From: Alphaproteobacteria bacterium
Lineage (GTDB): Bacteria; Pseudomonadota; Alphaproteobacteria; Rhodobacterales; Rhodobacteraceae
DNA length: 64,000 nt
Assembly (NCBI GenBank): GCA_003331935.1
Contig: QOQE01000006.1
Location: 17,356-81,355 of the forward strand
Direction: 5' to 3'
The notes under the pieces were generated by a model. That model had not been told where the DNA came from. It searched no databases and saw only the letters and a list, made by a program, of their open reading frames with translations. The translations under genes and the position numbers were made by a program. Shown here in pieces: positions 26,522 through 35,125 of the stretch. How positions within the stretch are numbered: position 1 is the first letter of the stretch; the number at the start of each line of letters is the position of its first letter.

Positions 26522-28099
26522 TTAAACCTGTTCGAGACCTGACATCATTTTTCCAATATCTAACTCTGTCGCATCTGAACTATTTGTTTCTCCAACAATA
26601 GTGCCTTGGTTCATCACTATAATTCTATCAGATAAAGACATAATTTCGTCCAACTCAACCGAAACAAGCAAAATAGCTGTCCCGTTGCTTTTCAACTTCA
26701 TCAGATCTTCATATATTCTTTCAATTGCGCCTATATCAACCCCTCTGGTCGGTTGTCCAACTAAAAGGATTTTTGGATTACTTTCTATCTCTCTTGCTAA
26801 TACTAATTTTTGCTGGTTTCCACCAGATAACTTGCCTGAATTAATCAACGGACTCCTGGGTCTTACATCAAAATTTTGAATAAGTTCATTCACAAAGTTT
26901 AATATTTTCCTTTTATCCATCAAAAAGCCACTAGAGTACTCGTCATTCCGATGGTAACCCAGTATGCTATTTTCATAGTTATGAAAAGGTAAGACCAAAC
27001 CTCTTTTGTGCCTATCTTCAGGCACATGGGCAATACCAAACTCTCTTGCTTTTTTTGAATTCCACTCTTGATGCGAGGAAATTGTTTTATCGTTGATCGT
27101 CATTTGCCCCTTTTGGAGGGTCTCTATCCCCGAAAGAATATCCAAAAGTTCTGATTGTCCATTGCCAGCCACTCCTGCAATTCCTAATATTTCCCCTTCT
27201 TTTAGATTGAATGAAATATCTTTCAGTACATTGACTCCATCTTTACTTTGGTGACTCACATTCTTTACTTCAAGAATCGATTTTCCTATCTTTGAAGCAG
27301 GCTTCTTAATCGATAACAGCACCTTTCTGCCAACCATATTTTCAGCCAATTCTTCAGGTGATGTTTTTCTAGTAGCAAAATCCGCAACAACTTTTCCTCC
27401 TCGCATCACTGATACTGTATCCGTAATACTCATAATCTCTTTTAGCTTATGTGTTATTAAAACTATGGTAACGCCCTGTTCCTTCAATGATCTGAGAATA
27501 TCGAATAAACCGATAGTCTCCTGTGGAGTAAGAACACCCGTTGGCTCATCTAAAATTAAAACTTTAGCCCCCCTATTTAGTGCTTTCAAAATTTCTACGC
27601 GCTGCTGCATTCCAACGGGGATATCTGATATGAGTGCTTCAAAGTCAACATCAAGCCCATAATTTTTTGATAAACTTTTTAGTCTATTAAGAACAGATTC
27701 CTCTCCACTTTTCAAAAGCATGCTTCCTTCATTACCCAGCATTACATTTTCTAAAACAGTAAAGGTTGGAACCAACATAAAATGCTGATGCACCATTCCT
27801 ATTCCCAGAGCTATTGATTTTTCTGGTGAGTTCACCTCTACCGGTTTGTCATTTAACAAAATCATTCCACTGTCCGGCTTATACAAGCCAAACAAAATAT
27901 TCATTAATGTAGACTTTCCCGCGCCATTCTCTCCAACAATACCGTGGATCGATCCTGACTCGACTCTTAAGTTTACGTCACTATTAGCTATAACGTGACC
28001 AAATCTTTTAGTGATATCTCTTAGCTCAATTGCTAACCTAGTAGAAGCAGGCAATGAAACGGTTGCATCATTGCCTGACCTATTTTTATTAGTCATCAT
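26522..28099 (-). CDS. ABC transporter ATP-binding protein, BMP-type (nucleoside) importer
   Basis: This double-domain ABC ATPase of 525 residues powers the importer. The first half has Walker A GENGAGKSTLMNILFG near residue 57, the degenerate signature IPVGMQQRVEILKAL and Walker B VLILDEPTGVLTP. The second half has a degenerate loop GVAGNGQSELLDILSG, the signature SGGNQQKLVLARE and KILLVGQPTRGVD. In this family only one of the two sites is usually competent, which agrees with the altered motifs. QPTRGVD in the second half replaces the usual DEP of Walker B, as in ribose-type ATPases. The gene follows the binding protein gene by 12 bases. Confidence 0.93.
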   Translation of the reverse strand: MMTNKNRSGNDATVSLPASTRLAIELRDITKRFGHVIANSDVNLRVESGSIHGIVGENGAGKSTLMNILFGLYKPDSGMILLNDKPVEVNSPEKSIALGIGMVHQHFMLVPTFTVLENVMLGNEGSMLLKSGEESVLNRLKSLSKNYGLDVDFEALISDIPVGMQQRVEILKALNRGAKVLILDEPTGVLTPQETIGLFDILRSLKEQGVTIVLITHKLKEIMSITDTVSVMRGGKVVADFATRKTSPEELAENMVGRKVLLSIKKPASKIGKSILEVKNVSHQSKDGVNVLKDISFNLKEGEILGIAGVAGNGQSELLDILSGIETLQKGQMTINDKTISSHQEWNSKKAREFGIAHVPEDRHKRGLVLPFHNYENSILGYHRNDEYSSGFLMDKRKILNFVNELIQNFDVRPRSPLINSGKLSGGNQQKLVLAREIESNPKILLVGQPTRGVDIGAIERIYEDLMKLKSNGTAILLVSVELDEIMSLSDRIIVMNQGTIVGETNSSDATELDIGKMMSGLEQV

Positions 28100-28111
28100 T
28101 AGAAGTTAATT

Positions 28112-29110
28112 CTATGATGGGCAGTTATTATCACTCATATAATCGTGAACTTTTATTGATCCACTTTTCACTTTGTCTGATAAACCATTAATTGTGGACT
28201 TCATCACATCAGTAATAAGGGACTCGTTATGTTCATCAAGAGCCCAACCAACTCCATCCTCTGCTAGCCCAAGAACTTTTACCCCGCTCGTGAAGTTACC
28301 TGACTTTACATCCATAAAGGTTTCGTAAGTGGCTAAATCAACTCTTTTAAGCATTGAGGTTAACATGGTGCCAGGATGCATGTAGTTTTGATTACTATCA
28401 ACTCCAATCGCAAGCATGCCAGAATCTGCAGCGGCTTGATATACACCTGCGCCAGTACCTCCAGCAGCTGCGTAAACAACATCCGCTCCACGATCGAATT
28501 GCGATTTTGCAAGCTCTGATCCCTTTGCTGGGTCATTCCATGCTGCAGGCGTTGTACCTGTCATGTTTTGATAAACTTCCACTTTGGAATTAACAGCCTT
28601 TGCTCCTTGAACGTATCCACAAGCAAACTTTCTAATCAAAGGAATATCCATTCCTCCAACAAAACCAACTTTACCAGTTTTGGAAGCCATAGCAGCTAAT
28701 GCACCTACCAAAAATGAACCTTCATGTTCGTTGAAAACATATTGGCGCATATTAGCATTATCTAACCATCCAACATCGATAATTGAAAATTTTGTGTCTG
28801 GAAACTCTTTTGCAACTTTGTCACACGCATCGGCTTGCGCGAAGCCAACGCAAACAATAACGTTTGCTCCTCTTTGTGCCATTTTTCGCATACCCTGCTC
28901 TCTCTGAGCTTCATTGGTAACTTCAAATTCCATGACTTTAATGCCGGTTTCTTTTGTGAAACGTTGAGCTCCATTATAAACACTCTCGTTAAACGATTTA
29001 TCAAATTTTCCACCCATATCATATATAACTGCAGGTTTTATATCTGCAGAAAGTATTGAGGCGGAGAACGCAATGATCGCCACAGTAAAAAACTGAATAA
29101 TTTTACGCAT
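28112..29110 (-). CDS. BMP family substrate-binding protein of ABC importer
   Basis: This periplasmic binding protein of 332 residues has a signal peptide of about 22 residues (hydrophobic core, ending SILSA) and no lipobox cysteine. The mature start KPAVIYDMGGKFDKSFNESVYNGA is the conserved BMP/Med beginning (here residues 26-49), and VVYAAAGGTGAGVYQAA and GVDSNQNYMHPGTMLTS line the ligand site. The last motif, with Asp and Asn, is typical of proteins that bind purine nucleosides. Ligand identity is inferred. It is first in the operon, has a strong ribosome site AGGGAGA before the ATG, and lies next to a palindrome that may be its operator. Confidence 0.92.
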   Translation of the reverse strand: MRKIIQFFTVAIIAFSASILSADIKPAVIYDMGGKFDKSFNESVYNGAQRFTKETGIKVMEFEVTNEAQREQGMRKMAQRGANVIVCVGFAQADACDKVAKEFPDTKFSIIDVGWLDNANMRQYVFNEHEGSFLVGALAAMASKTGKVGFVGGMDIPLIRKFACGYVQGAKAVNSKVEVYQNMTGTTPAAWNDPAKGSELAKSQFDRGADVVYAAAGGTGAGVYQAAADSGMLAIGVDSNQNYMHPGTMLTSMLKRVDLATYETFMDVKSGNFTSGVKVLGLAEDGVGWALDEHNESLITDVMKSTINGLSDKVKSGSIKVHDYMSDNNCPS

Positions 29111-29174
29111 TTAATTCTCCCTAATGTTTTTTTTAAAAAAAATAATGACTTGTATTATAACTTTTATATAACAC

Positions 29175-29194
29175 GTTAACGGTATACCATTAAC
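29175..29194. promoter_or_regulatory. 20-bp near-perfect palindrome, GntR/FadR-like operator candidate
   Basis: GTTAACGGTATACCATTAAC pairs with itself at nine of ten positions; only the C at 29180 and A at 29189 do not match. The core GGTATACC resembles operators of FadR-subfamily GntR regulators, which commonly contain TGGTATACCA. A second copy of the half CCATTAA occurs 21 bases on, at 29208-29214, about two helical turns away. The sites lie between the divergent BMP importer and TauE/SafE genes, so either could be the target. No regulator gene is adjacent. Confidence 0.45.
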
Positions 29195-29263
29195 TCGAAA
29201 TTTTAAACCATTAATGTTAACAAAAACCACCACCAAAATTGATAAGCTGAAAAATTAGTTCTG

Positions 29264-30184
29264 ATGCAGATTTTCCTACCAATAGCTGATGTACCTGTTG
29301 ATCTATTCGTTCTGCTTATACTTGGTGCTTCTGTTGGTTTTCTATCCGGTGTTTTTGGCATTGGAGGTGGCTTTCTTATGACCCCGCTTCTAATATTCCT
29401 AGGAATACCTGCCGCTGTTGCAGTTGCAACGGAAGCAAACCAAATAGCTGCATCGTCCTTCTCTGGGGTCTTAGCGCATCTAAAGAGACGGGCGGTTGAT
29501 TTCAAGATGGGAAATATTTTGGTCGTTGGAGGCCTACTGGGATCTGCAGTTGGAGTAGAGATTTTTCGGATAATAAAGAGCTATGGGCAAATAGAGTTGT
29601 TTGTATCTCTTTGCTACATTTTATTTCTTGGTAGCATAGGGACTCTAATGTTTCTCGAAAGCTTATCCACGATACAAAGAGCTCGCAAGCCTCATAATAT
29701 TTTAAAGCATAGAAAGAAACATAATTGGGTTCATGGGCTACCATTTAAAACAAAATTTAAAAGTTCTAAATTATACATAAGTGCTATCCCACCCGTAATT
29801 ATCGGTTTTTTTATAGGTATTTTAGCATCTATTATGGGTGTCGGTGGAGGTTTCATATTGATACCTGCTATGATTTATATACTGGGCATGCCAACCAAAG
29901 TCGTAATTGGCACATCACTTTACCAGATAATGTTCATCACGGCATTTACTACTTTCATGCATGCTACGCAAAACAAAACCGTCGATCTTTTACTTGCTTT
30001 AATTTTAATTGTTGGAGGTGTATTAGGGGCACAATTAGGTGCTAGGGTTACTGTTAAACTAAAGGCAGAGGAAATTAGAATTCTTTTGGCAATAATTGTT
30101 CTTTTGGTGTGCCTCAAGCTTGCCTTGGATTTAATAATGATGCCTAGTGAATTGTTTTCAATAACGTACAGTGGTCAATCATGA
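29264..30184 (+). CDS. TSUP family transporter (TauE/SafE)
   Basis: This inner-membrane protein of 306 residues has about eight hydrophobic segments in two repeats, each with the TSUP glycine motif: SGVFGIGGGFLMTPLLIFLG near residue 28 and ASIMGVGGGFILIPAMIYIL near residue 190. Family members export sulfite, sulfoacetate or other small anions, often after sulfonate breakdown; the substrate here is unknown. The next gene starts inside its stop codon (ATGA, 4-base overlap) and encodes the TIGR02186 protein that regularly accompanies this transporter type in alphaproteobacteria. It is divergent from the BMP importer. Confidence 0.9.
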   Translation: MQIFLPIADVPVDLFVLLILGASVGFLSGVFGIGGGFLMTPLLIFLGIPAAVAVATEANQIAASSFSGVLAHLKRRAVDFKMGNILVVGGLLGSAVGVEIFRIIKSYGQIELFVSLCYILFLGSIGTLMFLESLSTIQRARKPHNILKHRKKHNWVHGLPFKTKFKSSKLYISAIPPVIIGFFIGILASIMGVGGGFILIPAMIYILGMPTKVVIGTSLYQIMFITAFTTFMHATQNKTVDLLLALILIVGGVLGAQLGARVTVKLKAEEIRILLAIIVLLVCLKLALDLIMMPSELFSITYSGQS

Positions 30185-30930
30185 GAAAAATAATTGCTAC
30201 CTTGATTTTTTCATTTTTCCTATCGACTTTCTGTTTGGGATCAGTCATATCCGATATCGACAGGTCTGATATAGAATTGTCCACACGATTTGATGGAACA
30301 AGTCTTTTGGTGTTTGGAGCTATCTCACCGGGAGATGATAGAGCATCCTTATTAATAGAAGTTGTCGGTCCTTTAACATCAGTTGATATTAGAAAAAAGG
30401 TTCAACTTTGGGGGATTTGGGTTAATAAGAATATTGCACAATTTCGAGGTATACCAAGTTTTTACCAAATAAGTATTTCCAATCCCGAACACCCAGTTTT
30501 AAAAGAAATCGAGTACCAGAAATTGAAATCAATTTTTCATGACTATCTTGAAACAAACTCCATATTGGAAAACGAAAATAGTGCAGAGCAATATCACAAT
30601 GAGCTTGCTAGATTAAAGAAGAAACTGGGTAATTTGAGTATGTTCGAAGAGAAAATAAATGTAATCGATAATAAATTATTCTCATACAAAGTTAACCTTC
30701 CCAAAAAAATTTATCCGGGCGTATATAAGATTAAAATGACATTAATCGATCAAGAAGGCATTGAGTTAAGCAATTCGGAGCAAAATGTTAACGTATCAAA
30801 GGTTGGCTTACAAAAGTTCCTGTCATCGAACTCAAAGAATAGTCCAGTTTTTTACGGATTATTTTCTGTGATAATAGCCCTTTTTCTTGGCTTTTCTGCA
30901 GCCCAATTATTTCGCTGGCTATACAGATAG
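30181..30930 (+). CDS. TIGR02186 family membrane-anchored protein
   Basis: The 249-residue protein has an N-terminal signal sequence ending near residue 20, an extracytoplasmic domain and one C-terminal hydrophobic helix (SVIIALFLGFSAAQLFRWLY). This topology places most of the protein in the periplasm. The opening of the mature part, DIELSTRFDGTSLLVFGAI, matches TIGR02186, a family of unknown function found beside TauE/SafE transporters in Rhodobacterales and relatives. The 4-base overlap with the transporter gene implies coupled synthesis and probably a joint complex. The end is two bases from the end of the convergent ccr gene. Confidence 0.82.
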   Translation: MRKIIATLIFSFFLSTFCLGSVISDIDRSDIELSTRFDGTSLLVFGAISPGDDRASLLIEVVGPLTSVDIRKKVQLWGIWVNKNIAQFRGIPSFYQISISNPEHPVLKEIEYQKLKSIFHDYLETNSILENENSAEQYHNELARLKKKLGNLSMFEEKINVIDNKLFSYKVNLPKKIYPGVYKIKMTLIDQEGIELSNSEQNVNVSKVGLQKFLSSNSKNSPVFYGLFSVIIALFLGFSAAQLFRWLYR

Positions 30931-30932
30931 TT

Positions 30933-32198
30933 TTAGGAAATGCTGATACTAGCGTCCCTAGCATCTTCTATTGTTCTCAGTCCAGTTTTAGGAGCACCAA
31001 CTAAGACAGCCATATTCCCTGGTTTATGAAGGTTATCCATCATTTTCGTATGTGCATTTGGTATTTTATGCCACGGGAATACTTCTGACATGCAAGGATC
31101 TATGCGTCTCTCTAACATTAATTGATTAGCTGCACTTGCTTGAAAAAGGTTGGCAAAATGGCTACCCTGAACCCTCTTTTGGTTCATCCACAAATACCTT
31201 GCGTCAAAAGTAAGATTATAACCAGTGGTTCCGGCGCATATCACGACTATACCCCCTTTTTTTACCACAAAAACAGATACAGGAAATGTACTTTCGCCTG
31301 GATGCTCGAAAACCATGTCTACATTTACACCTTTGCCAAGAATATCCCAAATTGCTTTTCCAAATTTTCTGGCTTCTCCCATCCATGTCCGAAACTCTGG
31401 GCTATTGACAGTAGGCATTTGGCCCCAACAATTGAAATCTTTTCTGTTAATTACTCCTTTGGCACCAAGACCCAATACAAAGTCTCTTTTATCTTCATCT
31501 GATATAACCCCTATCGCATTAGCTCCTGCTGTATTTATCAATTGAATTGCGTAAGAACCTAATCCACCAGATGCACCCCAAACCAAAACATTTTGACCCG
31601 GCCGCAACTCATGTGGAGCATGACCAAAGAGCATTCTATACGCAGTGGCAAGCGTAAGGGTGTAGCAAGCAGCTTCTTCCCAAGTTAGATGCTTTGGCCG
31701 AGACATAAGTTGTTGAGATTGTACAGCTGTAAATTGACTAAATGAACCATCAGGAGTTTCATATCCCCAAATTCGTTGACTTGGAGAATACATAGGATCT
31801 CCACCATTACATTGTTCATCATCTCCATCATCTTGATTGCAATGAATAACTACTTCATCGCCAACTTTCCAACGATTTACTTTTTCGCCCACAGCCCAAA
31901 CGATCCCGGAAGCGTCTGAGCCCGCAATATGGTAGTCGGCTTTGTGTACGTCAAACGGAGAAATAGGCTCTCCCAGACCAGCCCAAACTCCATTATAATT
32001 TACGCCAGCGGCCATAACGAAAACTAATACCCCATTGCTGTCAACCTCAGGTGTGTCTACCACCTCAATTTGAAAACTCTTTTCGGGAACACCATGTCTT
32101 TCGCGTCTGATAGTCCACGCGTACATTTTTTCTGGTACGCGGCCAAGTTGAGGTATTTCCCCAACTTCATAAACTTTTTTTTCTCGTTCTTCAGACAT
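30933..32198 (-). CDS. ccrA: crotonyl-CoA carboxylase/reductase
   Basis: Ccr reductively carboxylates crotonyl-CoA with NADPH and CO2 to (2S)-ethylmalonyl-CoA, the key step of the ethylmalonyl-CoA pathway. The 421-residue protein is a medium-chain dehydrogenase/reductase. AAGVNYNGVWAGLGEPISPF, the NADPH loop VWGASGGLGSYAIQL, FEHPGESTFPVSVFV and GSHFANLFQA match the Ccr group rather than ordinary enoyl-CoA reductases. The Asn in the first motif and the His in the last agree with residues reported to hold CO2. It is divergent from ecm, the enzyme two steps later, with 184 bases between the starts. Confidence 0.95.
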   Translation of the reverse strand: MSEEREKKVYEVGEIPQLGRVPEKMYAWTIRRERHGVPEKSFQIEVVDTPEVDSNGVLVFVMAAGVNYNGVWAGLGEPISPFDVHKADYHIAGSDASGIVWAVGEKVNRWKVGDEVVIHCNQDDGDDEQCNGGDPMYSPSQRIWGYETPDGSFSQFTAVQSQQLMSRPKHLTWEEAACYTLTLATAYRMLFGHAPHELRPGQNVLVWGASGGLGSYAIQLINTAGANAIGVISDEDKRDFVLGLGAKGVINRKDFNCWGQMPTVNSPEFRTWMGEARKFGKAIWDILGKGVNVDMVFEHPGESTFPVSVFVVKKGGIVVICAGTTGYNLTFDARYLWMNQKRVQGSHFANLFQASAANQLMLERRIDPCMSEVFPWHKIPNAHTKMMDNLHKPGNMAVLVGAPKTGLRTIEDARDASISIS

Positions 32199-32382
32199 TA
32201 ACTTATCTATTTTTTCATTTTTATGGACGATTCTTAGAGCTATTTCAACTCAAATTTATCAAATTTTGGTGATTACATTAGAAACGTAGCCATTCCGTAT
32301 ATCTAGATTTAAATCTGATCAATTTTTTCGGAAAGAAAGATTTGACTTGAAAAATTGTTTTTCTTCAATAAAACAAATTATT

Positions 32383-34332
32383 ATGAATTCCAAGCCTTGG
32401 ATATTTAGAACTTACGCAGGTCACAGTTCGGCCGAAGCAAGTAACAAGCTTTTCAAAGACAATTTAGGGAAAGGTCAAACAGGCCTCTCTGTAGCGTTCG
32501 ATCTGCCAACTCAAACAGGCTATGATAGTGATCATCAACTTGCTAGAGGAGAGGTTGGTAAAGTTGGAGTCCCAATTAACCACCTGGGCGACATGCGCAC
32601 TCTTTTCGATGACATTCCTCTTGATAAAATGAATACTTCTATGACAATCAATGCAACAGCACCTTGGCTTCTAGCACTATATGTAGCATTAGCTGAGGAA
32701 CAAGAGCTCAGAGTTGATGCGTTACAGGGTACTGTCCAAAATGATATTATTAAGGAATACTTAAGTAGAGGAACCTACATATTTCCACCGGACGATAGTT
32801 TGAATTTAATCGCAGATGTTACAGAATATTGCTATAAAAATATTCCCAAGTGGAACCCCATTAACATTTGTTCCTATCATCTCCAGGAAGCGGGAGCTAC
32901 AATCGAAGAAGAGGTAGCCTTTGCAATCTCGACAGCTACCGCCGTATTGGATAAAATTCGGCTAAGAGTTTCAGAAAACGAATTTCCCTTTATAGTCGGA
33001 AGAGTGTCCTTTTTTGTAAATGCAGGGATAAAGTTTATTAGTGAAATATGTAAAATGCGTGCCTTTGTCGAGCTGTGGAATGAGATTTGTCTCGCCAAAT
33101 ATGGGGTCAAAGAGGAAAAGTTCAGAAGGTTTAGGTATGGAGTACAGGTAAATAGCCTGGGGCTTACTGAACAACAACCCGAGAATAACGTATACAGAAT
33201 ATTGCTGGAATTATTAGCTGTAACCCTCTCAAAGAATGCAAGAGCAAGAGCGATACAGCTTCCTGCATGGAATGAGGCTATGGGACTTCCACGACCATGG
33301 GATCAGCAATGGTCTCTCAGAATGCAGCAAGTCTTAGCCTATGAAACTGATCTTTTGGAGTATGAGGACATATTCGATCAAAACCCAGTTATAGACCAGA
33401 AAGTTAAAAAGATAATCGAACAAGTAAAGTTTAGGACAGAGAAAATTGAAAAAATGGGAGGAACTGTAGCAGCTTTAGATTATATGAAACGGGCTCTAGT
33501 TTCATCTAACTCGAACAGATTATCTAAAATTGAAAATGGGGAAACCACCGTTGTTGGAGTTAATAAATTTACTACTACTGAAGAAAGTGGCCTTTCTTCA
33601 GGGAACAGCAATAATGTTCAAGTAGTTGATAAAGAAATAGAGAAGGTACAAATTTCCTCGCTTTTGAAATGGAAAGAGGAAAGAGATGATGTGTTGGTTC
33701 AAACGGCTATAGAACAGCTTAAAGATGCAGCACGAAAGAAAGTGAATATAATGCCAGCCTCTATTGAGGCTGCTAAAGCTGGCGTTACTACAGGCGAATG
33801 GGCTGATACAATGAGGGGAGTGTTTGGAGAATTCAGAGCACCAACAGGGGTCACTGTTTCCAAATCTTTAGATAGCGAAAGCCTTCCACTATTGCAAAAG
33901 AAAGTGAAGGAAGTAAGCAAGAAGCTTAAGCGAAATATAAAAGTTTTAATTGGAAAGCCAGGTCTTGACGGACATTCAAACGGGGCTGAACAAATTGCTA
34001 TGAGAGCCAAAGAAGCGGGATTTGATGTTGTCTATCAAGGAATTCGCCTTACTCCAAACCAAATAGTGAATTCTGCTCTAGAAGAATCTGTACACATTAT
34101 TGGATTGTCAATATTGTCCGGCAGCCATCTTGAAATCTTAGAAGATCTCACGAACTTACTTAAGACAAAAAAAATGACAAAAATTCCAGTAATCGTTGGT
34201 GGAATTATACCAGAACAAGATTTTGATAAAATTACCAAAATGGGCATAAAGAGAATCTATACTCCAAAGGATTATGATCTCAATAAAATTATATCGGAAA
34301 TGTCTGAATTTGTTGAGGAGAATGCCGCCTAA
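32383..34332 (+). CDS. ecm: ethylmalonyl-CoA mutase, B12-dependent
   Basis: Ecm rearranges (2R)-ethylmalonyl-CoA to (2S)-methylsuccinyl-CoA using adenosylcobalamin. The ATG at 32383 starts MNSKPWIFRTYAGHSSAEAS, the family beginning; an in-frame TTG at 32347 would add 12 residues without family support. The mutase barrel includes GQTGLSVAFDLPTQTGYDSD (residues about 27-46). The C-terminal B12 domain has GLDGHSNGAEQI, the DxHxxG cobalamin-binding motif, then SGSHLE and VGGIIP. NNVYRILLELLAVTLS and RPWDQQWSLRMQQVLAYETD match Ecm rather than methylmalonyl-CoA mutase. At 649 residues it is normal. Confidence 0.95.
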   Translation: MNSKPWIFRTYAGHSSAEASNKLFKDNLGKGQTGLSVAFDLPTQTGYDSDHQLARGEVGKVGVPINHLGDMRTLFDDIPLDKMNTSMTINATAPWLLALYVALAEEQELRVDALQGTVQNDIIKEYLSRGTYIFPPDDSLNLIADVTEYCYKNIPKWNPINICSYHLQEAGATIEEEVAFAISTATAVLDKIRLRVSENEFPFIVGRVSFFVNAGIKFISEICKMRAFVELWNEICLAKYGVKEEKFRRFRYGVQVNSLGLTEQQPENNVYRILLELLAVTLSKNARARAIQLPAWNEAMGLPRPWDQQWSLRMQQVLAYETDLLEYEDIFDQNPVIDQKVKKIIEQVKFRTEKIEKMGGTVAALDYMKRALVSSNSNRLSKIENGETTVVGVNKFTTTEESGLSSGNSNNVQVVDKEIEKVQISSLLKWKEERDDVLVQTAIEQLKDAARKKVNIMPASIEAAKAGVTTGEWADTMRGVFGEFRAPTGVTVSKSLDSESLPLLQKKVKEVSKKLKRNIKVLIGKPGLDGHSNGAEQIAMRAKEAGFDVVYQGIRLTPNQIVNSALEESVHIIGLSILSGSHLEILEDLTNLLKTKKMTKIPVIVGGIIPEQDFDKITKMGIKRIYTPKDYDLNKIISEMSEFVEENAA

Positions 34333-34345
34333 TTGCTTTCATTTT

Positions 34346-35122
34346 TTAGCTATTCTGCAGTTGTAATTTTTTTATCTCTGCAATAGCTTTTGCTGGGTTT
34401 AAACCCTTTGGGCAGGCTTTAGCACAATTCATTATTGTGTGGCATCTGTATAATTTGAAAGAGTCATTTAAATCATCCAACCTTGCTTTTCGATCCTGAT
34501 CTCTGCTATCGATTATCCAACGATATGCATGTAATAAGGCCGCTGGACCTAAATACTTATCACCATTCCACCAATAGCTCGGACAAGACGTTGAGCAACA
34601 GGCACACATTACGCATTCATATAACCCATCAAGTTGCTTTCTATCTGCTTCAGACTGCAGCCACTCCTCATTTGGCTCATCAGTAGAAGTTTCTAACCAA
34701 GGCTTTATGCTAGCATGCTGTTTGTAAAACTGGTTTAAGTCAGGAACCAAATCTTTAATTACTGGCAAATGAGGTAATGGGTAGATGTTTATTGGGCCCT
34801 TGAACTCTTTCATTCCCTTAAGGCAGGCTAGTGTATTTACCCCTCCAATATTCATCGAACAAGATCCACAAATACCCTCTCTGCATGACCGTCTAAAAGT
34901 TAATGTTGGATCAATTTCGTTTTTTATTTTAATTAAAGCATCAAGAATCATTGGCCCACATTTATCCAAATCAACAAAAAACGTGTCCAAGCGAGGGTTT
35001 TCACTATCTTCTGGGTTGTAACGGTATATTCTCACTTCTTGCACATTCTCTGCATCTGAAGGTTTTTCCCAAGTAATACCTTCTGTAACTCTAGAATTTT
35101 TTGGCAACCTCAATTCCACCAT
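34346..35122 (-). CDS. sdhB: succinate dehydrogenase iron-sulfur subunit
   Basis: SdhB carries electrons from the flavin of SdhA to the membrane subunits of respiratory complex II. The 258 residues hold three cluster sites: [15 protein letters not shown] with a later Cys for [2Fe-2S], [16 protein letters not shown] for [4Fe-4S] and part of the next, and [11 protein letters not shown] for [3Fe-4S]. It is the last gene of sdhCDAB, 3 bases after sdhA, and its end converges with ecm over 13 bases. No anomaly is seen. Confidence 0.98.
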   Translation of the reverse strand: MVELRLPKNSRVTEGITWEKPSDAENVQEVRIYRYNPEDSENPRLDTFFVDLDKCGPMILDALIKIKNEIDPTLTFRRSCREGICGSCSMNIGGVNTLACLKGMKEFKGPINIYPLPHLPVIKDLVPDLNQFYKQHASIKPWLETSTDEPNEEWLQSEADRKQLDGLYECVMCACCSTSCPSYWWNGDKYLGPAALLHAYRWIIDSRDQDRKARLDDLNDSFKLYRCHTIMNCAKACPKGLNPAKAIAEIKKLQLQNS

Positions 35123-35125
35123 TTT

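Noticed and set aside
29176..29220. CtrA binding sites (TTAA-N7-TTAA) in the importer/TauE spacer
   Set aside because: The TTAA pairs here are separated by 10 bases rather than 7, so the GntR/FadR-like dyad explains the pattern better.
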